This document shows positions 53,275-60,960 of a DNA stretch of 64,000 nucleotides, piece by piece. The position numbers and the translations under genes are program-made. Source of the DNA: JAMXLO01 sp963818775 (GTDB lineage: Bacteria > Pseudomonadota > Alphaproteobacteria > Acetobacterales > Acetobacteraceae); contig CAWFUF010000023.1 of assembly GCA_963818775.1 (NCBI GenBank), forward strand, positions 220,192-284,191, in the 5' to 3' direction. Every line of letters begins with the position of its first letter. Within the stretch, counting starts at the first letter, position 1. The notes under the pieces were generated by a model that saw nothing but the letters and a program-made list of their open reading frames with translations, was not told the origin of the DNA and did not search any database.

Positions 53275-54018
53275 ATGGAAATCGTCAGCAACGTCGCCGC
53301 CTCTCGTCTGGTCGCACAGCAGCGTGTGATGGACGTCATCGCGGACAACATCGCAAACGCGAGCACGCCCGGTTTCAAGACCGAGCGCATGCAGTTCAGC
53401 GACTGGCTCAGCAAACAGCGCGGCACCGACGTGCCGCAAGGCGACCGCAGCATCGCGTATACGCAGGACCGCGCGACATGGCGCGACCTGCGCGCGGGCA
53501 CGCTGACGCATACCAACAATCCGTTCGATCTCGGCATCACCAGCGACGGATACTTCACGGTCAGAACATCGCGCGGGCCACGCCTGACGCGCGATGGGCG
53601 CTTCGGCCTGATGCCAGACGGAACGATGGCCAACAGCGCCGGCAACGCGGTGTTGGACAACAACGGGCAGCCCATCACGCTGTCGCCTGCCGATACGCAG
53701 ATCACCATCGCTGGTGACGGCACCATATCCAGCGAGAACGGCCAACTCGCCAAAGTGGGGGTGGTGCAGCCAACCGATCCGATGCAGCTCGCGGCTGAGG
53801 GTGACACGCTGTTCAGTTCTGGTTCGACCACAGCGCCGGTGACATCGCCCGGCCTGGTGCAGGGTTCGATCGAGGACTCCAACGTTCAGCCGGTACTCGA
53901 AATGACCCGAATGATCGATGGCGAGCGACAGTTCCAGTTCATGACGCAGTTGATCCAGGCCGAGAGCGACAGAGAACAGTCAGCGATCGACAAGTTGCTG
54001 ACGCAGCAGCAGAGCTAA
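53275..54018 (+). CDS. flgF: flagellar proximal rod protein FlgF
   Basis: FlgF forms part of the proximal rod. The 247 residues start MEIVSNVAASRLVAQQRVMD, with the rod N-motif VIADNIANASTPGFK. The middle variable domain follows, and the C-terminal heptad region ends in MTRMIDGERQFQFMTQLIQA. Length and both D0 ends are intact. It is 12 bp upstream of flgG and opposite to fliL. See the sigma-54 promoter for its unusual start. Confidence 0.94.
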   Translation: MEIVSNVAASRLVAQQRVMDVIADNIANASTPGFKTERMQFSDWLSKQRGTDVPQGDRSIAYTQDRATWRDLRAGTLTHTNNPFDLGITSDGYFTVRTSRGPRLTRDGRFGLMPDGTMANSAGNAVLDNNGQPITLSPADTQITIAGDGTISSENGQLAKVGVVQPTDPMQLAAEGDTLFSSGSTTAPVTSPGLVQGSIEDSNVQPVLEMTRMIDGERQFQFMTQLIQAESDREQSAIDKLLTQQQS

Positions 54019-54030
54019 GGAGATCCCGAC

Positions 54031-54573
54031 ATGCGTTCGCTCGACATCGCTGGCACGGGGATGCAGGCGCAGCAGACCAATGTTGAGGTCATCTCTAACA
54101 ATATCGCCAACATGACGACGACCGGATTCAAGCGCCGGCGGGCGGAGTTCCAAGACCTGATCTACCAGAACCTCCGCCGCGTCGGTTCCAACAGTTCCGA
54201 CTCCGGCACGCTGGTGCCATCAGGAGCGCAGGTCGGGCTCGGCGTGAAGACGGCAGCGATCTATCGGATAAGCGAGCAGGGCAACCTGCAGCAGACGTCC
54301 AACACGCTCGACATGGCGATCCAGGGCAATGGCTATTTCCAGGTAACGCTGCCGTCGGGTGACACCGCCTACGCGCGCGATGGCACGTTTGGGCTGGCTG
54401 CCGATGGCACGATCGTCACGGCTGACGGTTACGTGGTGCAGCCCGGAGTGCAGATCCCATCGAACGCGACCAGCGTGACCGTGAACCAGTCGGGCCAGGT
54501 GCAGGCGACGATAAGCGGCCAGACCGCGCCACAGACTGTCGGTCAATTTTGGCCGACTTTCCCAAGCCGTTGA
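54031..54573 (+). pseudogene. flgG: flagellar distal rod protein FlgG, truncated by the integrated element
   Basis: FlgG builds the distal rod and is normally about 260 residues. Here the first 172 or so are normal: LDIAGTGMQAQQTNVEVISN, IANMTTTGFKRRRAEF, NTLDMAIQGNGYFQV and the beta part up to TAPQTVGQ. After base about 54546 the frame runs into foreign sequence, adds FWPTFPSR and stops. The C-terminal D1/D0 helices, essential for rod packing, are missing. An AAGGAGATC site precedes the ATG. The 3' part, and probably flgA and flgH, should lie past the far end of the element. Confidence 0.9.
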
Positions 54574-54716
54574 TTTCCTTGTGTCCGCTGCCATTACAGC
54601 CAAGAACGCCCAGAAAACAAGGGTTTTTTGTGGCAAACCACTGAAGCTCCTTGCACTCGGTTGCACGCCAGCGCATATCCCGTCTGCGGACACACCGCGG
54701 ATATAGGAATGCAGCG
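54546..54716. other. probable left attachment region
   Basis: Between the flgG break and the integrase ATG (54717) lie about 170 bp without a gene. TGTGTCCGC near 54580 recurs inverted as GCGGACACA near 54687, which may be integrase arm sites. The core duplicated by integration cannot be fixed without the other end of the element. GGTCAATTTTGG at the flgG break is the candidate left core. Confidence 0.5.
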
Positions 54717-55922
54717 ATGGCAAAGCAGGCAACCACTGACGCGTGGTCAGTTACTGGCAAGCTCACTGAGGCATTGGCGAAGGCCCTGACGCCGCCAGGT
54801 TCAGGCAATCGCATTCGCTGGCATGGCGAACTGGCGGGCTTCGGCTGTCGCGTTACGGCAGCTGGAACGCGGGCTTGGGTCCTGCGGTATCGCAATGCCG
54901 ACGGGAGGGACAGGACACTGACCATCGGGGATGCCAACTCGTGGCCGCTGGCGGATGCCATGAAAAAGGCCAAGGCATTGCGTCGGCAGGTGTATGATGG
55001 GCAGGACCCGTTGGCGGAGCGGCAGGACCAGAGATCGGCGCCGACCGTCGCTGACCTGTGCGAGCGCTACCGCGCCGACAAAATGGTCCACTATCGCCCC
55101 AGCACTGCCCGCGAAGTCAGCGCGACGATCGATACCCTGATTTTGCCCAAGCTTGGCAAGTTGAAGGTAGGTAGCGTGCGCCACACCGACGTGGATCGTT
55201 GGCATCGCGAGATCGGCCAGCGGGCGCGCTTCAGGGCCAACCGCAGCGTTGCCTATCTGTCGGCGATGTTCAGCTTGGCGATCAAGCTCGAATGGTGCAC
55301 CGCCAATCCATGCAAGGGCATCGAGCGCTTTGCCGAGCCGTCCCGCGAACGCTATTTGACGGCGGAGGAGATCGCTCGCCTGTTGCGGGCGCTCGATCAG
55401 CACCCATACCAGACCAGCGCCAATGCCATCCGGCTGCTCTTATATAGTGGCGCGCGACGAGGCGAGACCTTGTCAGCAACGTGGGACCAGTTCGATTTGC
55501 AAGCTGGCATCTGGACCAAGCCGCACGGCTCCACGAAGCAGAAGCGAACCCATAGGGTTCCGCTGTCACAGCCTGCCCTCGCGCTGCTTACCAGCATGAG
55601 GCGGGAGGTGGGCGACAGCCAGTATCTGTTCCCTGGTGGCGGCACGCAGGGCGCGCTCCAGGATGTCCGCAAGACGTGGGCATGGACGTGCCGAAAGGCG
55701 GGCATCTCGGGCTGCCGATTGCATGACCTCCGCCACTCCTACGCCAGCGTCCTGGCATCCGCTGGACTGTCACTGCCGATCATCGGCCAGCTATTAGGTC
55801 ATTCAAACCCAACGACGACGAGCCGGTACAGCCATCTGCTCGACAGCGCGCTGAAGGACGCGACCGAGCAGGCTGGTGCGATCATCAGCGGCAAGGTCGT
55901 GCCGTTGCGGCGGGTGTCGTGA
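54717..55922 (+). CDS. tyrosine recombinase / site-specific integrase
   Basis: A phage-type integrase of 401 residues. The N-terminus is the arm-binding DUF4102-like domain (FGCRVTAAGTRAWVLRYRN), then a SAM-like core-binding domain (about 110-205), then the catalytic domain. Catalytic residues are all present: Arg247 in GARRGE, Lys near 274-276 in TKQKRTHR, His336 and Arg339 in HDLRH, His362 in GHSN and Tyr371. The ATG at 54717 is preferred over an upstream frame of 22 Arg-rich codons. Most relatives target tRNA genes; the apparent target here is flgG. The gene looks intact. Confidence 0.94.
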   Translation: MAKQATTDAWSVTGKLTEALAKALTPPGSGNRIRWHGELAGFGCRVTAAGTRAWVLRYRNADGRDRTLTIGDANSWPLADAMKKAKALRRQVYDGQDPLAERQDQRSAPTVADLCERYRADKMVHYRPSTAREVSATIDTLILPKLGKLKVGSVRHTDVDRWHREIGQRARFRANRSVAYLSAMFSLAIKLEWCTANPCKGIERFAEPSRERYLTAEEIARLLRALDQHPYQTSANAIRLLLYSGARRGETLSATWDQFDLQAGIWTKPHGSTKQKRTHRVPLSQPALALLTSMRREVGDSQYLFPGGGTQGALQDVRKTWAWTCRKAGISGCRLHDLRHSYASVLASAGLSLPIIGQLLGHSNPTTTSRYSHLLDSALKDATEQAGAIISGKVVPLRRVS

Positions 55923-56242
55923 GCAGGGGGGAGGGACACGTGCAGCGGACGCTGCTGACGATCATCGAGGGCAGCGGTAGGTTGCTAGATGCCCGTGAAT
56001 TGGCGGCCGCCGCATTTCAAATCCCGCGGCATGAACTGGAAGCGGCGCAGCTTAACAGCACGCGGCGAGCATTGAACAATCTGGTCAAGGAACGCCGCAT
56101 CGTACGCCAGAACTGGATTGTGGCGACGAATTGTGGCTACTGTACCCGCATAGGCTGGTGCAGCAAGGAATGCGTTGCGGTTCGCGACACCGCTTTTTGG
56201 CAGGCAATGCATGCTTTGAGCGAAAGGCTCACATCACCGTGA
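55919..56242 (+). CDS. small winged-helix-like protein
   Basis: A GTG overlapping the integrase stop (GTGA) starts a 107-residue protein; a GTG seven codons later is also possible. The N-terminal part (TLLTIIEGSGRLLDARELAA, STRRALNNLVKERRIVRQNW) reads like a winged helix. The C-terminal NCGYCTRIGWCSKEC has four cysteines and could bind a metal or be structural. Coupling to the integrase suggests an excisionase or integrase-control role, as is common for such neighbours (inference). Confidence 0.55.
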   Translation: MSRGEGHVQRTLLTIIEGSGRLLDARELAAAAFQIPRHELEAAQLNSTRRALNNLVKERRIVRQNWIVATNCGYCTRIGWCSKECVAVRDTAFWQAMHALSERLTSP

Positions 56243-56243
56243 G

Positions 56244-56330
56244 CTAAGTGTTGTGCGAAAACGTTGTTGCATTAGCGACGCCGGAAAATCCTTGATCACG
56301 GTCGGATACGACAATCCTCACAACACTTAG
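56244..56330. promoter_or_regulatory. 12-bp inverted repeat upstream of the AlpA-like gene
   Basis: CTAAGTGTTGTG (56244-56255) recurs perfectly inverted as CACAACACTTAG (56319-56330), 63 bp apart. The segment between is less GC-rich and contains AACGTTGTTGC. Location between the integrase pair and the next rightward gene is what one expects of operators or integrase/excisionase arm sites. No second copy was noticed in the window. Confidence 0.5.
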
Positions 56331-56396
56331 GACTATTGCGAGGGGTCCTGATCTGATCCTAATCGAACGTCCCTGAACTGGACGGGGACCAGAGCG

Positions 56397-56740
56397 ATGG
56401 CAAAAGCAAGTGCTCGCACTGACGAGACGATCGACGCACTGCGAGGGCGGGTAATCGGCAACCGGGTGTCGATTGAAATGATCGCCGAGATCAACGATCA
56501 AACCGTCAGGGCCGTGTATGACAATTTGCAACGGCACCGCCGAGCATCCCATTATCTCATCATTGTCGCGAGGGACGGCGCTATATCGACCCGGAAGATT
56601 ACGCGCGGCTACGTGGACGCTCCGGCGACGAGCCGCTGCCGCCAGAGCCTGCGCTGGAGCCACCGCGCCGGCCAGGGCGTCCACCACGGAGTCAGCCTGT
56701 AGCAGCGCCTGTAGCGCCACGCCGTGATGCGCAGCGATGA
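56397..56740 (+). pseudogene. small DNA-binding (AlpA/excisionase-like) protein, frameshifted
   Basis: The ATG at 56397 opens a helical segment (TIDALRGRVIGNRVSIEMIA, TVRAVYDNLQRHR). From about 56545 protein-like sequence continues in another frame: HHCREGRRYIDPEDYARLRG then a Pro/Arg tail, ending TGA at 56738-56740. Joined, the two parts resemble a small MerR/AlpA-type DNA-binding protein whose second half reads the helix name residue and GRRYIDPEDY wing. One indel around 56540-56550 separates them. A programmed shift is not excluded, but no slippery heptamer was seen. Confidence 0.5.
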
Positions 56741-56761
56741 GACGGCGCCCCCGCTCTGCTC

Positions 56762-57070
56762 ATGAATTACCTGTGGGGCCGACCGGTTTGCAGGGTGTGC
56801 CGGTGGAGGTGCTATCGAATGCAAGGTACGTCCGGCTGGTTGAGTTTCGCGCTGGTTATAGAGATCGCGCCGCTGATAAGCCGCCGCGTAAGTCGAGCGA
56901 TGACTGGGCTGTACGAGGATGGGCGCGCGGTCGCCAATGCGCTGCTTGCAAAGGGCATAGATCCGACCAAAGTTTCGCTCGTCGATCAGGCAGTATGGCT
57001 GCTTCGCCTGACGTTGGACGGGACGATCATTAGTGACCGGCCGGGTGCGCCATGCGGCAGCCACTCGTAA
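56762..57070 (+). CDS. hypothetical protein in the element
   Basis: Unrecognised 102-residue frame. Its second half (SRAMTGLYEDGRAVANALLA, DPTKVSLVDQAVWLLRLTLD) reads like a folded helical domain, while the first 25 residues are Cys/Arg-rich and unconvincing. A competing frame starts at ATG 56737, overlapping the preceding stop, and is more protein-like at its beginning (LQGVPVEVLSNARYVRLVEF). One broken gene covering both is plausible. A further ATG at 57052 opens an acidic Pro/Asp-rich frame that overlaps the next gene. Confidence 0.35.
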   Translation: MNYLWGRPVCRVCRWRCYRMQGTSGWLSFALVIEIAPLISRRVSRAMTGLYEDGRAVANALLAKGIDPTKVSLVDQAVWLLRLTLDGTIISDRPGAPCGSHS

Positions 57071-57175
57071 CCCGTGCCAGCAAGGCCGCGTTAAAGGCGA
57101 CGGACCAACCGATCGGCCCGGACGCGGCTGATGTGCCCGATGTCGAGCCGGTGCCGGATGACGAGGTAGAGCCGG

Positions 57176-57907
57176 ATGTCAAACGGAAACGAAATCCCAA
57201 TCGGTTTGGATTTTGCCCGCGTAACAGAAATTGTTGGACCACATGGCACAATCATCGCGTTCAACTATGGCAGCCTGCCGCCTGATCTGGCGCAGGAGGC
57301 GCGCGATGCAGTCGTGCGGATACATAAGGCCGAGGATAATTTTATCTTCAAAGCCGGCGATGCTCTGGCAGCCATCCGACAGAAAATGGAACACGGCCGG
57401 TGGCTCGCATGGCTGGAATACGAGGTCGACATCAGCGACCAGACGGCTTTGAATTACATCGCATACTTCGAGTTCCTGACGCAGCGGGCCGATATAACGC
57501 TTGTCGGAATGATGCGCCAAGCGCCATCTATGCACTCCCCGCCACCGGAAATGGTACAGGACCGGCTGATCAAGCGAGCCAAGGATGGCGAGCGCGTCAC
57601 AGCCAAGATTGTCGAGATGGCTTGCCGTGCGCAGCTCACCCTTGAGCAGCAGGATGAACCTAAGGACGGACCCGACAGCGATAGTGATGCACCGAGGCGA
57701 GATGATGCCGCACCGGAGCAAGACGACGTAACAGTGCCAAGCGACGCCGACACGACTGATGATGCTGCACCGGAACCGCTGGAGGAAGTCGCCGAGGCTT
57801 TCGCCATTGCGTTGATGAAACTGCTGCAGGCCAACCCGCAGCGCAGCACGTCACTATCAACAGGCGCGCGACTTAGCCGCCATGCCTACCAGTGTAGGAG
57901 TTCATGA
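57176..57907 (+). CDS. DUF3102 family phage-type protein
   Basis: A 243-residue protein. The central region (HKAEDNFIFKAGDALAAIRQ, HGRWLAWLEYEVDISDQTAL, NYIAYFEFL) matches the DUF3102 domain, found in phages and mobile elements and thought to be DNA-associated (role not established). A low-complexity acidic Asp/Pro/Glu stretch (about 160-205) follows, then a short C-terminal helix (VAEAFAIALMKLLQAN). The frame is intact. It overlaps nothing downstream; 72 bp of spacer follow. Confidence 0.65.
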   Translation: MSNGNEIPIGLDFARVTEIVGPHGTIIAFNYGSLPPDLAQEARDAVVRIHKAEDNFIFKAGDALAAIRQKMEHGRWLAWLEYEVDISDQTALNYIAYFEFLTQRADITLVGMMRQAPSMHSPPPEMVQDRLIKRAKDGERVTAKIVEMACRAQLTLEQQDEPKDGPDSDSDAPRRDDAAPEQDDVTVPSDADTTDDAAPEPLEEVAEAFAIALMKLLQANPQRSTSLSTGARLSRHAYQCRSS

Positions 57908-57979
57908 CCCGGCTCGCTACGGGGCTGCGACCTCGCCGTCGTCACTGATGCTTTGAGCAACAGAGGAACCGAACACGAG

Positions 57980-58235
57980 ATGACCCCAGAGCAATGGGCC
58001 ACCAAGGCGGAACGCATGTTGCGGCGCGACATTCGGAAATGGCAGCGACTGCAGAAGGAATGCACCGCGTGCCTGCGGCACTCATGGCGGCATGCCTGCG
58101 GCGGACATCGCCTTCGTCGAGGCGATCCGGCAAGCCTCTGACAAGGTGGCCACCACAGTCGCCTATGCGCTGTCCAATCTGCCGGCAGACGACGATGAGC
58201 GACCGAGCGCTCTGCTCGACACTTACGCACCATAG
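57980..58235 (+). pseudogene. broken small ORF pair
   Basis: ATG 57980 reads TPEQWATKAERMLRRDIRKW and more, stopping at 58141. A second convincing stretch lies in another frame from ATG 58092 to TAG 58235 (47 residues, PAADIAFVEAIRQASDKVAT, AYALSNLPADDDERPSALL). Together they look like one helical protein of about 85 residues split by an indel near 58090, or two overlapping small genes. Family unknown. Confidence 0.4.
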
Positions 58236-58366
58236 GCGCCATGACGAAGACCTACGTGGACCTGACTGACCGGTGTCGTGACTTTGGAAACAGCCGGTCG
58301 TGAGACGGCCGCTGAAGCGCCGCTCGTCATGTGCGCCGTTCATCCGGCGCTGGCGGAAGCAGAGGC

Positions 58367-58705
58367 ATGGGTCAAGGACTGCACGAGCTATCCGCCTACG
58401 AGAAGAAGCAACTGGCCAGGCGCCTGCGCAACATCGGCGAGCGTGTCACCGACGTGCTCGGGGATACCAACGTCCCTGGCGTGGTCCCGATGTCAACGCG
58501 GGATAGCTACAAGGCGAAAATCTATGTCGGCGGCCAGGGCATTTATGTCGGCCATTTCAAAAGCAAAACCGCAGCGGCGAATGCTGTGCGTGAGAAGAAG
58601 CGCCAGGTCGCCCACCTGCTTGCGCCCTTGATGCAGACCCTGAACCGGCGGGCACCAACACCGGCACCATCATCACCAGCCCCACGTAGGAGAACCACCA
58701 CATGA
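58367..58705 (+). CDS. small AP2-like DNA-binding protein
   Basis: A 112-residue protein from ATG 58367. Residues about 51-80 (DSYKAKIYVGGQGIYVGHFK then SKTAAANAVREKKRQ) match the three-strand-plus-helix pattern of AP2-type domains of phages and homing endonucleases. The N-terminus is helical, and the C-terminus is a Pro/Thr/Ala tail. Its stop overlaps the next ATG (ATGA at 58702-58705). A second open frame (from 58278) overlaps its first part and could be an upstream gene. Confidence 0.55.
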   Translation: MGQGLHELSAYEKKQLARRLRNIGERVTDVLGDTNVPGVVPMSTRDSYKAKIYVGGQGIYVGHFKSKTAAANAVREKKRQVAHLLAPLMQTLNRRAPTPAPSSPAPRRRTTT

Positions 58706-59121
58706 GTGACGCTACCAACGACATCGGCACGAACCAACGGCCGAAGATGCATACGTTCCTATTTGCCGACAAGAAAACTGTGTTTGAGCGCATGGCGGGA
58801 GCGGTGGAGGAAGCGCCGCGCGAGGTCCTGGAAGCGCTGTTTATGACGGTCATCATGCCAAAGGTACAATGCGCCAGTTGTGCGCGGCGGTTTGATCCGC
58901 GAGATGCCGCAGTCATCGCCATACAGCAATTTTTCGACCCGGATGATCCAATAAGCTCGGCGACCCTGCCGGTCTGCGCAAGGTGCCTGCCCGGTAATCT
59001 ACCAAGCCGGGAGCGGACGATCGAAAAGCTGGAAAGCGTCCTGCGCGAAATCATGGATGGCAGCGGCACCATCAACATGAAAAACGCCAAGTTTCTGGCG
59101 AAGGCGAGATACCGGCAATGA
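58702..59121 (+). CDS. hypothetical CxxC...CxxC protein
   Basis: A 139-residue intact protein. Two cysteine pairs (QCASCARRFDPRDAA and LPVCARCLPGNL) are about 40 residues apart, suggesting a zinc ribbon. Flanking parts are helical (TVFERMAGAVEEAPREVLEA, IEKLESVLREIMDGSG). Coupled to the AP2-like gene by a 4-nt overlap. No family recognised; a phage-type zinc-binding protein is the most that can be said. Confidence 0.55.
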   Translation: MSDATNDIGTNQRPKMHTFLFADKKTVFERMAGAVEEAPREVLEALFMTVIMPKVQCASCARRFDPRDAAVIAIQQFFDPDDPISSATLPVCARCLPGNLPSRERTIEKLESVLREIMDGSGTINMKNAKFLAKARYRQ

Positions 59122-59225
59122 GCATTAACGCGCTTATGCCGGGAGATCGATCTGCACCTCAGCGCGAGCGCGAAGTTGCTGCAGGCATATGGAGGACGCG
59201 CTGACCGAGCAGGAGTGTGCACCGC

Positions 59226-59303
59226 GATGAAATACCACGCGGGGGCGATCGACGTGCTCAGTGCCGAACTGAGGCAACTCGAAGGGAAAGGAATTGAGCA
59301 ATG
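59226..59303 (+). CDS. possible 25-residue ORF or gene remnant
   Basis: An ATG at 59226 reads KYHAGAIDVLSAELRQLEGK and ends IEQ with TGA at 59301-59303. The same frame is open back to 59122 without a normal start (ending HLSASAKLLQAYGGRADRAG before the ATG), so a larger gene may have lost its start. Low certainty. The rest of 59122-59449 shows no convincing gene, although ATG 59301 opens an Arg-rich frame. Confidence 0.25.
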
Positions 59304-59449
59304 AGCGATCATATAAGACGTATGAGAGCTAAGCGGATGGCGCACGAACAGAGACCCAGGCAGAGCAATCGGCCAGGAAAGCGGCACGATTTGCCGAACT
59401 ATCAGCGACATATCCGCAGTGGGCGAGCAAACTGCCGGCGCTCCTGCGA

Positions 59450-59668
59450 GTGGCAGCAGACAACCCTAACTATGAAGCGACGGAAGGCACCACCAACGAA
59501 GGGAGGCCGCGCTTTCAATTGGTCATGGACGATGGCGATGAGTTCCAATACCAGAGACCGGTAGTGGTAGTTGAGGAAGTGATGGGACGCGGCACCGAGA
59601 GCGAACGCGTCTACCTCAAATTAACCGTCACCACCACCGAGTACATGGAAGGCGACTTCGGACGATAG
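59450..59668 (+). CDS. hypothetical protein (GTG start, N-terminus uncertain)
   Basis: From a GTG at 59450, 72 residues of balanced, acidic composition (NYEATEGTTNEGRPRFQLVM, FQYQRPVVVVEEVMGRGTES, YLKLTVTTTEYMEGDFG). The frame stays protein-like upstream to a TAA near 59334 (ARKAARFAELSATYPQWASK then LPALLR) but has no ATG there, so the start may have been lost to an indel near 59340. No family recognised. Confidence 0.45.
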   Translation: MAADNPNYEATEGTTNEGRPRFQLVMDDGDEFQYQRPVVVVEEVMGRGTESERVYLKLTVTTTEYMEGDFGR

Positions 59669-59688
59669 CTACTGGGAGCTACCGGACC

Positions 59689-60504
59689 TTGGCATCACAT
59701 ACCAGCGGCCGGCCGGACCGGAATGCAACAACGACTGAGGCCGAACTGCGGCAGTTGCTCCTGCGAGGGATGCTGTATGGCGCATATGAAGTCGGCGAAC
59801 GGTCGAAGAATCGTGGGAAGGCGCTGAACCTGTGGCTGGATGATCCTGCTGACGACAATGACCTCGAAGCGGACATCAACCAGGCAATCGTGGATGTCCT
59901 GCGCAAGTATGAGTATGACGTGGGCGGCTACATAGCCGAGGAAATGCAGGTGCTCGACATTGTTGACCTCAGCAGCACCGACTATCGCATGACGTATGAC
60001 AAGGCGCCATTGAGCCAGTCGCGGTTTGTCGCCGAGCGTGGCGAAGGCGGACCGCCGAGAAAACGTACATTCGATATCGAGTTCGCAGTGCACGCGCCGG
60101 GGAAGCCAACCCGACACCGGTCACCACCGCTGACCAAGCGCGACAGGGCGATCATGCAAGTGGAACAGGCAGTGATGAACCTCAAAGCGACGAAGGGACG
60201 CTACGAAATCAAGGGCGATGAGACTGACCTGTACGACCAGGTGCCTGGCAGTCCGGAGGTCGTATGTATCATGCAGGTTCCCGACGACACGCTGATGGTG
60301 ACGTTGGCAGACCCCCAAACTGATGAGCGCTATGGACCGTTCAGTGCCTCCCAATGGCGTTCAATAGCCAGGAAGGCAAAGGCAGCGGGCAATTCTGCGG
60401 CGACGACGTGGGCTGCCGCGAAGGCAGGCATCACGCCGGATGCTGACATACCGGATGATGCTGGCATACCGGACGACGAGTCACCGGTCCACACACCGCA
60501 CTGA
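59689..60504 (+). CDS. hypothetical 271-residue element protein
   Basis: An unrecognised open frame from TTG 59689. Composition is balanced, with an N-terminal helical region (TEAELRQLLLRGMLYGAYEV), acidic LDDPADDNDLEADINQAIVD, and a basic stretch (KPTRHRSPPLTKRDRAIMQV). A beta-rich part follows (VVCIMQVPDDTLMVTLADPQ). It ends in a short near-repeat rich in Ile-Pro-Asp-Asp (PDADIPDDAGIPDDESP). The start is uncertain; the frame itself is intact and among the longest in the element. Confidence 0.5.
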   Translation: MASHTSGRPDRNATTTEAELRQLLLRGMLYGAYEVGERSKNRGKALNLWLDDPADDNDLEADINQAIVDVLRKYEYDVGGYIAEEMQVLDIVDLSSTDYRMTYDKAPLSQSRFVAERGEGGPPRKRTFDIEFAVHAPGKPTRHRSPPLTKRDRAIMQVEQAVMNLKATKGRYEIKGDETDLYDQVPGSPEVVCIMQVPDDTLMVTLADPQTDERYGPFSASQWRSIARKAKAAGNSAATTWAAAKAGITPDADIPDDAGIPDDESPVHTPH

Positions 60505-60509
60505 CCATC

Positions 60510-60686
60510 GTGGATATCGGCGACGATGGCCCTGGTGATGTTCCGCAGTTGAGGCGGGAGATCACCAGGCTCAGCGAGGCCCGGTCCGGCCGGTTGCCAC
60601 AGGGATCAGGAGACACAGCAGCAATGAGGAACGCCGGTATGGACACCTGGCTATACAGGGCTGATCGGAGCGAAAAAATTGCTTGA
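60510..60686 (+). CDS. hypothetical 58-residue ORF
   Basis: A GTG at 60510, six bases after the preceding stop, opens 58 codons (DIGDDGPGDVPQLRREITRL, GSGDTAAMRNAGMDTWLYRA, ending SEKIA). The close spacing suggests co-translation with the upstream gene. No family recognised and no strong ribosome site. Confidence 0.35.
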   Translation: MDIGDDGPGDVPQLRREITRLSEARSGRLPQGSGDTAAMRNAGMDTWLYRADRSEKIA

Positions 60687-60960
60687 TTGGGGCCGGCGCG
60701 AGGCTGAAATCAGAAAGGCCCCCTGATGGGCGACACCGGGGACCTTTCGGACTGTCTCAACCCTCAGACTGAACCCGAACCGGCGTTGCTGCGCCGGGAG
60801 CCATAGGACATCCCATTTGAATAGCACCGCGGCCCCTGACGCCGCAACCGGTTCCTGGCCCGTGGGAGCCGCGCACATGATCCCGCCACCGATTGCACCC
60901 GGCTGATCCGGCAACGCCGCCTGGCGCGCCCCCAGAGGCCGCTGGCGGGGGCTGGAGCCG
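60687..60960. other. gene-poor stretch with imperfect hairpins
   Basis: No convincing gene is seen here. A near-perfect 11-bp inverted repeat, GAAAGGCCCCC (60713-60723) against GGGGACCTTTC (60738-60748), and a CCGGCG/CGCCGG hairpin near 60780 are present. Either could be a terminator or operator in front of the replication genes. A 26-codon ORF from ATG 60726 ends in REP and is not convincing. Confidence 0.35.

Noticed and set aside
1..54000. Many long open frames opposite or out of phase with the core genes (for example on the plus strand across 1106-1800, 5554-6702, 13371-14943, 15022-16645 and 51442-52182).
   Set aside because: They lie fully inside well-identified genes on the other strand or frame, are Arg/Pro/Ala/Gln-rich and lack family motifs; they follow from high GC at third codon positions.
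54541..54573. The last residues FWPTFPSR of truncated FlgG as natural FlgG sequence.
   Set aside because: They resemble part of the family's xLATFPN region only loosely, the frame then stops 80 residues early, and the following DNA leads into an integrase; still, a few bases of true flgG could remain beyond 54546.
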